A DNA stretch of 8,601 nucleotides from Anaerolineales bacterium (lineage in GTDB: Bacteria; Chloroflexota; Anaerolineae; Anaerolineales; UBA4823). The stretch is from contig JAQUAE010000057.1 in the NCBI GenBank assembly GCA_028687395.1, positions 1-8,601 on the forward strand, in the 5' to 3' direction. The position numbers and the translations under genes are program-made. Positions 1 to 5,977 of this stretch are shown here, piece by piece (the first letter of the stretch is position 1; each line of letters opens with the position of its first letter). The notes under the pieces were generated by a model. That model saw only the letters and a list, made by a program, of their open reading frames with translations, was not told the DNA's origin and made no database searches.

Positions 1-271
1 AACCGGCGCGCAGGTAGCCGATGTGAATGGCCATCTCGGTGGAGTTCGGTCCGGGGATCAACTGGGTCGCTCCGAGCAGGTCCAGGAAACGCTGCTCGTC
101 CAGCCACTTGCGCCGCCGCACGACCTCGTCGTGCAGGATGGCGACGTGCGCCGCGGGTCCACCGAAAGCCGTCGTTCCCAGGCGCAGGAAAAGCGCGGCG
201 ACATCCATGACCCGCCTGGCGGCAGTGGGTGCATGCGCTTCGCCTGTTTCACACCTTCGCTTGCTATCCAC
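1..271 (-). CDS. chrA: Chromate transporter (CHR family), N-terminal part, cut by window edge
   Basis: Only the first 90 codons are in the window; the gene continues beyond base 1. The family is made of inner-membrane transporters associated with chromate efflux. The translation contains the N-terminal CHR signatures: LFLRLGTTAFGGPAAH (about residues 27-42, with FGGP at 36-39), then RRRKWLDEQRFLDLLGATQ and the IPGPNSTEMAIHIGY block (72-86). I chose a GTG start at 271 because it has a GGAGG 11 bases upstream and gives the short N-terminal tail usual before the first helix. An in-frame stop lies just upstream at 278-280. ATG at 208 (residue 22) is the alternative but has only a weak, close AGG-type site. 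An extended -10 promoter candidate lies at 341-349. Family assignment is confident; actual chromate transport is known for the family, not shown here. Confidence 0.88.
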   Translation of the reverse strand, partial: MDSKRRCETGEAHAPTAARRVMDVAALFLRLGTTAFGGPAAHVAILHDEVVRRRKWLDEQRFLDLLGATQLIPGPNSTEMAIHIGYLRAG

Positions 272-340
272 GATGGCTCAAGCCTCCAGCAGCGCTGGCG
301 CCACGCGCCGCGGCAGGATCAGGATCACGCTCAGGGTGGA

Positions 341-349
341 GTTATATCA
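341..349 (-). promoter_or_regulatory. Extended -10 promoter candidate for chrA
   Basis: On the minus strand the bases read TGATATAAC, a TG-N extended -10 followed by a 5/6 match to TATAAT. No good -35 is visible, as is common for extended -10 promoters. It lies after the hsp20 terminator and about 70 bases before the GTG start of chrA, so chrA would have its own transcript. Confidence 0.4.
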
Positions 350-370
350 CATCTTGGAGATTTCGTATCC

Positions 371-411
371 TAATAAAAAAGGGCTGCCTGAGAAGATCAT
401 TCAGACAGCCC
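371..411 (-). terminator. Rho-independent terminator of the hsp20 operon
   Basis: The minus-strand transcript forms an 11-bp stem with one mismatch (plus-strand arms 381-391 and 401-411, core GGGCTG/CAGCCC) and a 9-base loop. It is followed directly by TTTTTTATT. It lies about 85 bases after the stop of the second hsp20 gene and upstream of chrA. Confidence 0.85.
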
Positions 412-496
412 CAGCCAACGTAAGCCAGGTGATATTTGGGCGCAGCCCAGGCAAGCTTTTAGTCTGGAGGCGCGCCCAGAGGGGGACGATTGCCGC

Positions 497-907
497 TTAG
501 TCTGTGTGGATGGCGATTTTGCGCATCTTGGCGCCCTCGGCCTTTGGCAAGCGCAGGCGCAGCACGCCATCCCGGTAGGTCGCCTCGATCTTATCCCGGT
601 CGATCTCATCCGGGAGGCGGAAGCTACGTTGATAATCGCCAACCTCGTACTCAGCGTAGGCCAGCGAATAACCCTCCATGTGGTCGGCTTCGACGTAAGC
701 GTTAATCGTCAGGACGTTTTTCTCCAGGGTGACGTGAATGTCCTCTTCCCTGGCTCCGGGGATATCCACCACCGCCATGATATGGTCGCTGGTCTCATAG
801 ATGTCGCTGCGGGGGAGGAAGACGCGCCGGTCGCGCGCCCACTCCGCGCCCTCTTCCAGGGCAACCTCTTCCTTCTGCACTTCGAGTGATTTCTCTTGAT
901 CGCTCAT
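497..907 (-). CDS. Small heat shock protein Hsp20 (second gene of pair)
   Basis: A 136-aa alpha-crystallin-type small heat shock protein, an ATP-independent cytoplasmic holdase that binds unfolding proteins. The acidic N-terminal arm (residues 1-30) is followed by the alpha-crystallin domain (about 33-121), with the VDIPGAREEDIHV strand pair and the conserved YRDGVLRLRLPK block (G114-V-L116). The C-terminal tail has an I-x-I motif (I131-A-I133), the usual oligomer contact. ATG 907 is preferred because GGAGGT lies 5-6 bases upstream; an in-frame ATG at 928 would put that site inside the gene. It starts 17 bases after the stop of the upstream hsp20 gene and is followed by a terminator at 371-411, so the two form an operon. 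Its sequence differs clearly from its neighbour, so this is a pair of paralogues with probably distinct partners, not a recent duplication. Confidence 0.93.
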   Translation of the reverse strand: MSDQEKSLEVQKEEVALEEGAEWARDRRVFLPRSDIYETSDHIMAVVDIPGAREEDIHVTLEKNVLTINAYVEADHMEGYSLAYAEYEVGDYQRSFRLPDEIDRDKIEATYRDGVLRLRLPKAEGAKMRKIAIHTD

Positions 908-924
908 GATATACCTCCAGGGGC

Positions 925-1362
925 TCAACTCTTCACCTTGATCTTGCGCGGCTTGTCTTCTTCTTTGCGCGGCAGGATGATGCGCAGCAGCCCGTTCTTG
1001 AAGGTCGCCTCCACTTTATTGGCGTCCACGCCGTAGGGCAACTGCAGGCTGCGCGAAAACTTGCCGGAGCCGCGCTCGCTGCGGTGATATTGCGCGCCGG
1101 CTTCCACGGCATCCGGGGCGCGCTCTCCGCTCAGGGTAAGCGTGTCGTTCACCACGCTCACATCGATGTCTTTGGGGGCCACCCCCGGCACTTCGCTGGT
1201 GACGACCAGCTTATCCTCCGCCATCCACACATTCATCGCCGGGTATCCCGGCGCGGTGCGGTAGCGGCGCGGCGAAAAGGCGTCGTACAGGCGGTTCATC
1301 TCGCGTTGCAGGCGCTCCATCTCCCGCCAGACGGTTGGGGTGCGATAGCGACGAACGAACAT
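925..1362 (-). CDS. Small heat shock protein Hsp20 (first gene of pair)
   Basis: A 145-aa Hsp20/alpha-crystallin protein. The N-terminal arm has a helix rich in Arg/Glu (WREMERLQREMNRLYDAF, 12-29), typical of class A bacterial sHSPs. The alpha-crystallin domain spans about 42-131 and includes VTSEVPGVAPKDIDVSV, LTLSGERA and FKNGLLRIILPR (G124-L-L126). The C-terminal I-x-V (I141-K-V143) matches the oligomerisation motif. The start at 1362 has a strong AGGAGGT about 8 bases upstream. It leads a two-gene operon with the second hsp20 and is divergent from the DnaJ-type gene at 1626. Function as a stress holdase follows from the family. Confidence 0.95.
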   Translation of the reverse strand: MFVRRYRTPTVWREMERLQREMNRLYDAFSPRRYRTAPGYPAMNVWMAEDKLVVTSEVPGVAPKDIDVSVVNDTLTLSGERAPDAVEAGAQYHRSERGSGKFSRSLQLPYGVDANKVEATFKNGLLRIILPRKEEDKPRKIKVKS

Positions 1363-1390
1363 CTGGTATACCTCCTCTCGATAAAGGCTG

Positions 1391-1409
1391 GCACGCGTGG
1401 TTGGCGTGC
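1391..1409 (-). promoter_or_regulatory. Inverted repeat in the hsp20 leader, possible stress operator
   Basis: GCACGC-N7-GCGTGC is a perfect 6+6 inverted repeat lying 29-47 bases before the hsp20 start codon, between the start and the AT-rich promoter region (about 1430-1480). The 7-base gap between the arms is the same as in HspR (HAIR) operators, but the arm sequence is different, and it does not match CIRCE. It could be an operator or a 5'-UTR hairpin. I see only weak minus-strand promoters upstream, for example TTACAT-N17-TATACA. Confidence 0.35.
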
Positions 1410-1502
1410 TTAGCAGATAGCCTCATGATAGCCAGGATGTATAAGAAAATCACAAATCGGATGTAAGAAGGGTATAAAATATGCCCCGCGCACTCATACG
1501 CG

Positions 1503-1522
1503 CTTCTGATAATCTTCTGATA
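1503..1522 (+). repeat. 9-bp direct repeat CTTCTGATA at the dnaJ-type promoter
   Basis: CTTCTGATA occurs at 1503-1511 and again at 1514-1522. The spacing is 11 bases, about one helical turn, and the second copy overlaps the extended -10 of the J-protein gene. This could be an activator or repressor site, or chance. Confidence 0.4.
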
Positions 1523-1526
1523 TAGT
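1518..1526 (+). promoter_or_regulatory. Extended -10 promoter candidate for the dnaJ-type gene
   Basis: TGATATAGT fits TG-N-TATAnT, with 5/6 bases of the -10 hexamer. No clear -35 is present. Transcription would begin near 1533, leaving a leader of about 90 bases before ATG 1626. Confidence 0.45.
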
Positions 1527-1625
1527 ATTAACCAGCGCGGAGTAAGTTCCTGGAGAGATACATTTATAGCAACAGGTCACGAGGAAAATCGCCTGCAATC
1601 ACGCCGGGTGTTGGACGGATAGAGG

Positions 1626-2585
1626 ATGCAATTCAGGGATTATTACCAAATCCTCGGCGTCAGCAAGGACGCCGAGAAAAACGAAATCAAGAAGGCCTAC
1701 CGCAAGCTGGCGCGCAAGTATCACCCGGACGTCAACCCGGGGGATAAGGCAGCTGAGGAGAAGTTCAAGGAGATCAACGAGGCTTACGAAGTGCTCTCCG
1801 ATGCGGAGAAGCGCAAGAAGTACGATCGCTTCGGGACGCAGTGGCGGCAGTATGAGCGCAGCGGAGGCCGGCCTGAGGACTTCGACTGGTCGCAGTGGAC
1901 CTCCGCCCCGAGAGGCGGGGGCAGCACCACGCGCACCATCAGCCAGGAGGAGCTCGAGCGCATGTTTGGCGGGGGATTGGGTGGCTTCTCGGATTTCTTC
2001 GAGATGCTCTTTGGCGATCTCGGCCGGCGAAGCACTGGCTTTGGCCAGCGTCAGGCCGGATCTCGCCCGGCGCGCGGCCAGGATAGCCTGCACACGGTGC
2101 AAATCAGCCTGGAGGAAGCCTTCCATGGCGCCACGCGCACCCTGGAATGGGAAGGTGGGCGGCGCATCGAAGTGCGCATTCCACCCGGCGTGCGCTCCGG
2201 CTCACGCCTGCGCCTGAGCGGACAGGGCGCCTCCGGGCGCGCCGGCGGGCAGGCTGGCGACCTCTACCTGAAGATCGAGGTCCTGCCCCACGCCCGCTTC
2301 CGACGCCAGGGGGACGATCTCAAGCTCACCCAGCCGATCGACCTGTACACCGCGCTGCTGGGCGGCAAGGTGAACATTCCCACCCTCGAAAAGACCGTGG
2401 AGCTTACCATCCCGCCCGAGACGGCCAACGGTAAGACCTTCCGCCTGCGCGGGCTGGGTATGCCCAGCTTGAAGACTCCCTCCCAGCGTGGCGACTTGTA
2501 TGTGAGCGTGGACGTTCACCTGCCCACGCGCCTGAGCGCCAAGGAGAAGGAACTTCTCCAGCAGTTGCGCAATTTGCGCCCTTAG
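1626..2585 (+). CDS. cbpA: DnaJ/Hsp40 co-chaperone, CbpA-type (no zinc finger)
   Basis: A 319-aa class B J-protein that would stimulate DnaK ATPase and deliver unfolded clients in the cytoplasm. The J domain is at 5-69 with the invariant HPD at 33-35, followed by a Gly/Phe-rich linker (about 96-140, with [18 protein letters not shown]). Two client-binding beta domains follow (about 151-225 and 228-301), with [39 protein letters not shown] and [18 protein letters not shown]. The four CxxCxGxG zinc motifs of classical DnaJ are absent, and the length matches E. coli CbpA (about 306 aa). The only ribosome site is an AGAGG touching the ATG, plus GGACGG slightly upstream, so initiation may be weak or structured. 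It is divergent from the hsp20 pair across 263 bases, which suggests co-regulated stress genes. It could equally be named dnaJ. Confidence 0.93.
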   Translation: MQFRDYYQILGVSKDAEKNEIKKAYRKLARKYHPDVNPGDKAAEEKFKEINEAYEVLSDAEKRKKYDRFGTQWRQYERSGGRPEDFDWSQWTSAPRGGGSTTRTISQEELERMFGGGLGGFSDFFEMLFGDLGRRSTGFGQRQAGSRPARGQDSLHTVQISLEEAFHGATRTLEWEGGRRIEVRIPPGVRSGSRLRLSGQGASGRAGGQAGDLYLKIEVLPHARFRRQGDDLKLTQPIDLYTALLGGKVNIPTLEKTVELTIPPETANGKTFRLRGLGMPSLKTPSQRGDLYVSVDVHLPTRLSAKEKELLQQLRNLRP

Positions 2586-2595
2586 TACGGGGGAA

Positions 2596-2617
2596 ATCCG
2601 CCCTTACCGGCGGGGAT
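2596..2617. terminator. Weak hairpin between convergent genes
   Basis: CCGCC and GGCGG arms (2598-2602 and 2609-2613) with a 6-base loop lie just after the dnaJ-type stop and before the end of the convergent membrane-protein gene. There is no T-run on the plus strand and only TTT on the minus strand, so termination here is uncertain. Confidence 0.25.
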
Positions 2618-2661
2618 GCGTTGTCCCAGAATATTCCCGAGGAAGGGAGCGGCAGGCGGGG

Positions 2662-2898
2662 TCAGTTCGCCGCGCAGCGGCGCAGGCGTTTCCAGGCTAG
2701 AGCCAGCGCCAGCGAGGCGACCAGGAGGAAGCTCCCCTGCAGCAAGAAGCTCATGCGCACGATCGACCACTCCATGCTCAGGTCCGCCTCGGCGGCGTGC
2801 CAGATGTCGGTCAGTGCCAGGTGCGCCAGGACCATCCCGGCCAGAGAAACTACCCCCAGGAAGGCGCTGAGCAGCGCCAGTTTTTCAAACTTCTTCAT
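2662..2898 (-). CDS. Small membrane protein with two transmembrane helices, function unknown
   Basis: A 78-aa protein I do not recognise. It opens with MKKFEK and has two hydrophobic segments (about 7-29 and 47-69), joined by a loop with acidic residues (DIWHAAEADLSMEW). It ends in a basic tail (KRLRR), giving a hairpin-like two-pass topology. ATG 2898 has GAGGG 7 bases upstream; a TTG at 2922 in the same frame is possible but less likely. It starts 24 bases after the DUF488 stop on the same strand, so the two are probably co-transcribed. It reads convergently toward the dnaJ-type gene. The hydrophobic pattern and ribosome site support a real gene; nothing in the sequence reveals its role. 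Confidence 0.7.
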   Translation of the reverse strand: MKKFEKLALLSAFLGVVSLAGMVLAHLALTDIWHAAEADLSMEWSIVRMSFLLQGSFLLVASLALALAWKRLRRCAAN

Positions 2899-2922
2899 CT
2901 CGTATCCCTCGCTCTTGCTCAA

Positions 2923-3300
2923 TCAACCCTCAGGCGCCGCTTTGACTAAACCCTTCTGGAGGAGGTAGTCGCGCAGCGCCACAGCCTGATTGTGCTCGCT
3001 ATCCCTGGCCGAGTAGACCAGCGTGACCGTTCCGGCGCGCAGCCCCTCCAGGATCGGCTGCAGCGCTTCGGGGCTGCCCTCGAGCTCGGCGAAATAGCGC
3101 CGGTGGAACTCTGCCCACCGCTCCGGCTGGTGCCCAAACCATTTGCGTAGCTCATGGCTGGGAGCAACCTCCTTCAGCCACAGGTCGACCTGCGCTGCCT
3201 GGCGCGTCAGCCCGCGCGGCCAGACGCGGTCGACCAGGATGCGCAAGCCGTCCCCAGCTTCGCCGGGTGCATATACCCTTTTCACTTTTAAGGCTGCCAT
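2923..3300 (-). CDS. DUF488 family protein (YeaO-like)
   Basis: A 125-aa protein of the DUF488 family, whose biochemical role is not established. Hallmarks are VKRVY near the start, LRILVDRVWPRGLTR (19-33), LRKWFGHQPERW (51-62), a FxxRYFxEL helix (65-73) and LVYSARDSEHNQAVALRDYL (94-113). The length is close to E. coli YeaO (about 115 aa). The ribosome site is modest (GCAGG 5 bases before ATG 3300); a better AGGAGG lies about 14 bases away. It leads a probable two-gene unit with the small membrane protein. An extended -10 candidate is at 3351-3359. Confidence 0.92.
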   Translation of the reverse strand: MAALKVKRVYAPGEAGDGLRILVDRVWPRGLTRQAAQVDLWLKEVAPSHELRKWFGHQPERWAEFHRRYFAELEGSPEALQPILEGLRAGTVTLVYSARDSEHNQAVALRDYLLQKGLVKAAPEG

Positions 3301-3350
3301 GACAACCTGCCCTGCCTCCTCTCAACTTTCGTAGCTTCCCCCCCGCCGTG

Positions 3351-3359
3351 ATTCTATCA
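3351..3359 (-). promoter_or_regulatory. Extended -10 promoter candidate for the DUF488 gene
   Basis: The minus strand reads TGATAGAAT, a TG-N extended -10 with 5/6 matches to TATAAT, about 50 bases before the start codon. No convincing -35 is present. It has the same TGATA start as the candidates before chrA and the dnaJ-type gene. Confidence 0.4.
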
Positions 3360-3444
3360 AAGACAGCCAGCCTTGGCTATCCCGCGCGGCCAGGAGGCAG
3401 GCGTGCTTCCGGCCAGCCACGGGGCACCAAAGGCCGAGGGGGGG

Positions 3445-4374
3445 TTATTTACGGAAACCGAAGTACAGAACGATAAAAAAGCCCGCCGCGCCGACCACGA
3501 GCAGGGTGATGGCCACCGCCTTTCTGCCTGGCAGGCGGATCAGCGGGGGCGCCGGAGTGGGCGTCGGAGTCAGCGTGGGCTTGGGCGTGGCGGTCGGGCT
3601 GGGAGGCCTGGTCGCAGTCGGGGCTTGCATTGGCGTGCTCGTCGGCGCCTGCGGGGTGAAGGTCGCGGTCACCTGGCCGGCGGGGCGGATGATCAGCCGC
3701 TGCCCAGAATAGATATTCGTCGAGCCGGGCGGCAGGCCGTTCAAGTTGCGGATGTCGTCGATGCGCACGCCGTAAGCTATGGCGATACTCCACAGTGCCT
3801 CCCCATAGCCCACCACGTGCACGATGGAACCATCCACGAGGGGCGTGGCGGTGACCAGCGGTTGCTGCGGAGGGAGGGTTGCCTGGGCGTCCGCTCCCGA
3901 CGCTAAAGCTGCCACCGGCGCGGCGCCATCTCCCGGCAGCACGTTCAGCGTGACGTACACCGTGGTGCTGCTGGCCGCAACTCCTGCCCCGACGTAACCG
4001 CTGGCGTAGCCCACCATGGTCTTCATGTGCACCGGGTCGGCCCAAATCTGGTTGACGATCGCGTCCACCGTGAGGTAGCCGATATCCCCGCCAGCTACAT
4101 TTTCCAAATATCCCCGGCTGAGCGAGTTCTGCCCATCGCTGTGCTGGTGCGTGCTGGTATCGATGGAGGCCTGGTATTCCGAGTGCTCCTGGGCGTACGC
4201 CAGCAGCTCCGCGTCGACCGTATAGGGCGCAAGGCCCTGGCTGGCGCGCAGGGCGTTCACGGCTGCGATGAGGTCATACGCGCTGAAGTTCTGGGCTGAG
4301 GCCGGCGAGCCCGGTAGCAACATGAGCAGTGCCACAGCCAGACCGATCAGGATGAGCAGGCGTCGAGGGGGCAT
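3445..4374 (-). CDS. Secreted CAP-domain protein with LysM and C-terminal membrane anchor
   Basis: A 309-aa cell-surface protein. Residues 1-27 are a signal peptide (PPRR, hydrophobic core, ASA cleavage site). A CAP/SCP (PR-1-like) domain spans about 33-145: VNALRASQGLAPY, E63-H64, THQH at 75-78, the GYLEN element with E91, and a W-x-x-x-x-H stretch ending at H116. This matches the His/Glu cluster of CAP domains. A LysM peptidoglycan-binding motif lies at about 184-230 (VGYGEALWSIAIAYGV, GQRLIIRP). A Thr/Pro-rich linker (about 237-278) follows, then a single helix (285-306) with an FRK tail. The protein probably hangs on the membrane with its CAP and LysM parts in the wall. The ribosome site is weak. 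The CAP substrate or activity is unknown for bacterial members. Confidence 0.9.
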   Translation of the reverse strand: MPPRRLLILIGLAVALLMLLPGSPASAQNFSAYDLIAAVNALRASQGLAPYTVDAELLAYAQEHSEYQASIDTSTHQHSDGQNSLSRGYLENVAGGDIGYLTVDAIVNQIWADPVHMKTMVGYASGYVGAGVAASSTTVYVTLNVLPGDGAAPVAALASGADAQATLPPQQPLVTATPLVDGSIVHVVGYGEALWSIAIAYGVRIDDIRNLNGLPPGSTNIYSGQRLIIRPAGQVTATFTPQAPTSTPMQAPTATRPPSPTATPKPTLTPTPTPAPPLIRLPGRKAVAITLLVVGAAGFFIVLYFGFRK

Positions 4375-4526
4375 ATGCGCCTATCTTACAGCCTGAGGAG
4401 ATTTTAGACAAGGACGTGTTTAGCTCAGGGAGATGAACCGTGGCGTCGCGGTTTTGGCGTTATTCTTCTCTCAGGAGCAGGAAACCCGGTTAATGACAGG
4501 CTGTGTGTTGGGTTCTTCCCGCTGCC

Positions 4527-5786
4527 TCACTCCATGCGGCGCAGGTGAGGCGCGAACAGGTACAGGCCGATTGCCGCAGCCATCAAGACCGAGGCGCTGA
4601 AGACCGCCGCCACCGGCTCCGAGAAGCGGGCAGCCACGCTCCCTGCCAGCAGCGCGCCCAGCGGCATCAGCCCAAAGAAGATCAGGGTGTACATACCCAT
4701 CACCCGCCCGCGCACCGCGTCGGTCACCTCGGTCTGCACCAGGGCGTTGGACAGGTTCATCACCAGGATCACGGAGAAGCCTAGCCCCACCAGGGTGAGC
4801 AGGGAAAGCGGCGTGTAGCGAATACCGCTGAAGAGAAATAAAAAGAGGGGATAGGCCAATGTGCCCGCGGTGAGCAGCCGGCCGCGGTACTTGAACCCGC
4901 CCAGGGTGGCGATGGTGAGCGCGCCCGCCAGCGAGCCCAGGCCCATCGAGGAACGCAGCAGGCCGTTGGTGGTGGCATCGCCACGCAGCACCTCCACCGC
5001 CCAGGCCGGGAACAGGGTGCTGAAGGAGGCCCCAAACAGGCTGACCACGGACATCATAGCCATGATGGTCAGGATCTTGGGGTGGGAGAGCACGAAGTGG
5101 AAACCCTCCTTCAGGTCGGAAACAGCGGAACTGCGCTTCTCCGGGGCGTGGAAAGCCGGTAGCTTCATGGCCAGCAATGCGGCGATGACGGCAATGAACG
5201 AGACGCCATTGAGGATGAAACACCAACCCGGCCCGAAAGCGGCGTAGGTCAGGCCTGCCACGGCCGGGCCGATGGCAGTAGCCGTGTTGAACATGGTGGA
5301 GTTCAAGGCGATGGCGTTGGTCATGTCCGCCCGCGGCACCAGCTCGGCCACGAAGGACTGGCGCGCCGGCGCGTCAAAGGCGTTGGCGATGCCCAGCATG
5401 AAAGCCAACAAGATGATGTGCCAGGGCTGCACCACGCCGGCAAAAGTCAGCCCGGCCAGGACGAAGGCCAGGGCCATCATGCTGGACTGGGTGACCACCA
5501 GCAGGGTGCGCCGCGGCACGCGGTCGGCCACCACGCCGCCATACAGGGTGAACAACCAGGAAGGCGCCCCGGCGGCGAAGCCCACGTATCCCAGGAAGGC
5601 CGGAGAGCGGGTCAGCTCGTAGACCAGAAAGCCCTGCGCAGTGGACTGCATCCAGGTGCCGAACAAGGAAACCACCTGCCCGGCGAACCACAAACGATAG
5701 TTGGGATGCCCCAGGGCGGCAAAGGTGCGCAGGGTCGGGTAGGTGCGCGGGTAAGCAGATGGAGAAGAAGGTTGCGTCGGCTTCAT
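4527..5786 (-). CDS. MFS transporter, MFS_3 / EntS-like exporter family
   Basis: A 419-aa, 12-helix major facilitator protein, probably a proton-driven exporter in the cytoplasmic membrane. It begins with the family-typical block HPNYRLWFAGQVVSLFGTWMQ. It has motif A between helices 2 and 3 (GGVVADRVPRRTLL), the DAPARQSFVAELVP segment characteristic of the MFS_3/EntS group, and RGRVMGMY in the second half. The start at 5786 fits family alignments. A longer frame begins at ATG 5849, but the candidate -10 overlaps that codon, so the longer form is unlikely. No clear ribosome site is seen at either start. The substrate cannot be read from sequence: EntS exports enterobactin, but many relatives are annotated only as multidrug or siderophore exporters. 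It is divergent from the GntR regulator. Confidence 0.9.
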   Translation of the reverse strand: MKPTQPSSPSAYPRTYPTLRTFAALGHPNYRLWFAGQVVSLFGTWMQSTAQGFLVYELTRSPAFLGYVGFAAGAPSWLFTLYGGVVADRVPRRTLLVVTQSSMMALAFVLAGLTFAGVVQPWHIILLAFMLGIANAFDAPARQSFVAELVPRADMTNAIALNSTMFNTATAIGPAVAGLTYAAFGPGWCFILNGVSFIAVIAALLAMKLPAFHAPEKRSSAVSDLKEGFHFVLSHPKILTIMAMMSVVSLFGASFSTLFPAWAVEVLRGDATTNGLLRSSMGLGSLAGALTIATLGGFKYRGRLLTAGTLAYPLFLFLFSGIRYTPLSLLTLVGLGFSVILVMNLSNALVQTEVTDAVRGRVMGMYTLIFFGLMPLGALLAGSVAARFSEPVAAVFSASVLMAAAIGLYLFAPHLRRME

Positions 5787-5824
5787 GAATAAAAGCAGCC
5801 CGGGCGAGCGTGGGAGCCTCCCCC

Positions 5825-5902
5825 AACCCGCAGGGCTCACGAGGTGCATGATAACACAAGGAATACCTTTTTCATGGCATTCCCTTAACCCTGCAGGGCT
5901 CG
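5825..5902. repeat. Near-identical direct repeat flanking the MFS promoter
   Basis: AACCCGCAGGGCTC (5825-5838) recurs as AACCCTGCAGGGCTC (5887-5901), differing by one extra T. The second copy contains the 10-bp palindrome CCCTGCAGGG. The copies are 62 bases apart and bracket the candidate MFS promoter. Function is unknown. Confidence 0.45.
5848..5856 (-). promoter_or_regulatory. Extended -10 promoter candidate for the MFS gene
   Basis: The minus strand reads TGTTATCAT (TG-N plus a 4/6 -10 match). Transcription would start near 5841, between the upstream ATG 5849 and the preferred ATG 5786, giving a leader of about 55 bases. This favours the shorter protein. Confidence 0.35.
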
Positions 5903-5912
5903 TATTTGGCTG

Positions 5913-5941
5913 TTGACAAATATCGTATACACTTATAGAAT
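5913..5941 (+). promoter_or_regulatory. Sigma-70 promoter of the gntR / SHMT-like operon
   Basis: A perfect TTGACA -35 (5913-5918), a 17-base spacer and TAGAAT (5936-5941, 5/6) make this the strongest promoter in the window. The start site is predicted near 5948, about 30 bases before ATG 5978. It is overlapped by two GTATAC-centred sites. Confidence 0.85.
5922..5933. promoter_or_regulatory. GntR operator candidate 1 (within promoter spacer)
   Basis: ATCGTATACACT matches the perfect palindrome at 5952-5963 at 10 of 12 positions and shares its GTATAC core. It lies between the -35 and -10 elements, where bound protein would exclude RNA polymerase. GTATAC-type cores are common in operators of FadR/FCD GntR regulators. 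Confidence 0.6.
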
Positions 5942-5951
5942 AATAGATATA

Positions 5952-5963
5952 ATCGTATACGAT
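5952..5963. promoter_or_regulatory. GntR operator candidate 2 (perfect 12-bp palindrome)
   Basis: ATCGTATACGAT is a perfect palindrome at about +5 to +16 of the predicted transcript. Its centre is exactly 30 bases from that of site 1, close to three helical turns, so two dimers would bind the same face. Autorepression by the GntR gene directly downstream is the simplest reading. Confidence 0.7.
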
Positions 5964-5977
5964 ACATAGAAACCTTT

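Noticed and set aside
908..928. Upstream ATG (928) for the second hsp20 gene
   Set aside because: The GGAGGT ribosome site lies inside that extension and is ideally spaced for ATG 907.
1363..1625. CIRCE (HrcA) or HAIR (HspR) operator near the heat-shock genes
   Set aside because: No TTAGCACTC-N9-GAGTGCTAA or CTTGAGT-N7-ACTCAAG match is present; the inverted repeat at 1391-1409 has different arms.
1599..2126. Long open frame opposite the dnaJ-type gene
   Set aside because: It lies wholly antisense to a well-supported gene, has low-complexity Ala/Leu/Arg composition and no family motifs.
3540..3640. Apparent short tandem repeats of GGCGT/GGGC type
   Set aside because: They are the coding sequence of the Thr/Pro-rich linker, not an independent repeat element.
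3373..3906. Long plus-strand open frame opposite the CAP/LysM gene
   Set aside because: It is the antisense of the Thr/Pro linker and LysM region, with Gly/Arg-rich composition and no motifs.
4436..4457. Possible hairpin AACCG/CGGTT with a short T-run between the MFS and CAP genes
   Set aside because: The stem has only 5 bp and the T-run is on the plus strand, where no gene ends; it is not a convincing terminator.
5787..5849. N-terminal extension of the MFS protein from ATG 5849
   Set aside because: The extra 21 residues do not resemble the family, there is no ribosome site, and a candidate -10 overlaps the codon.
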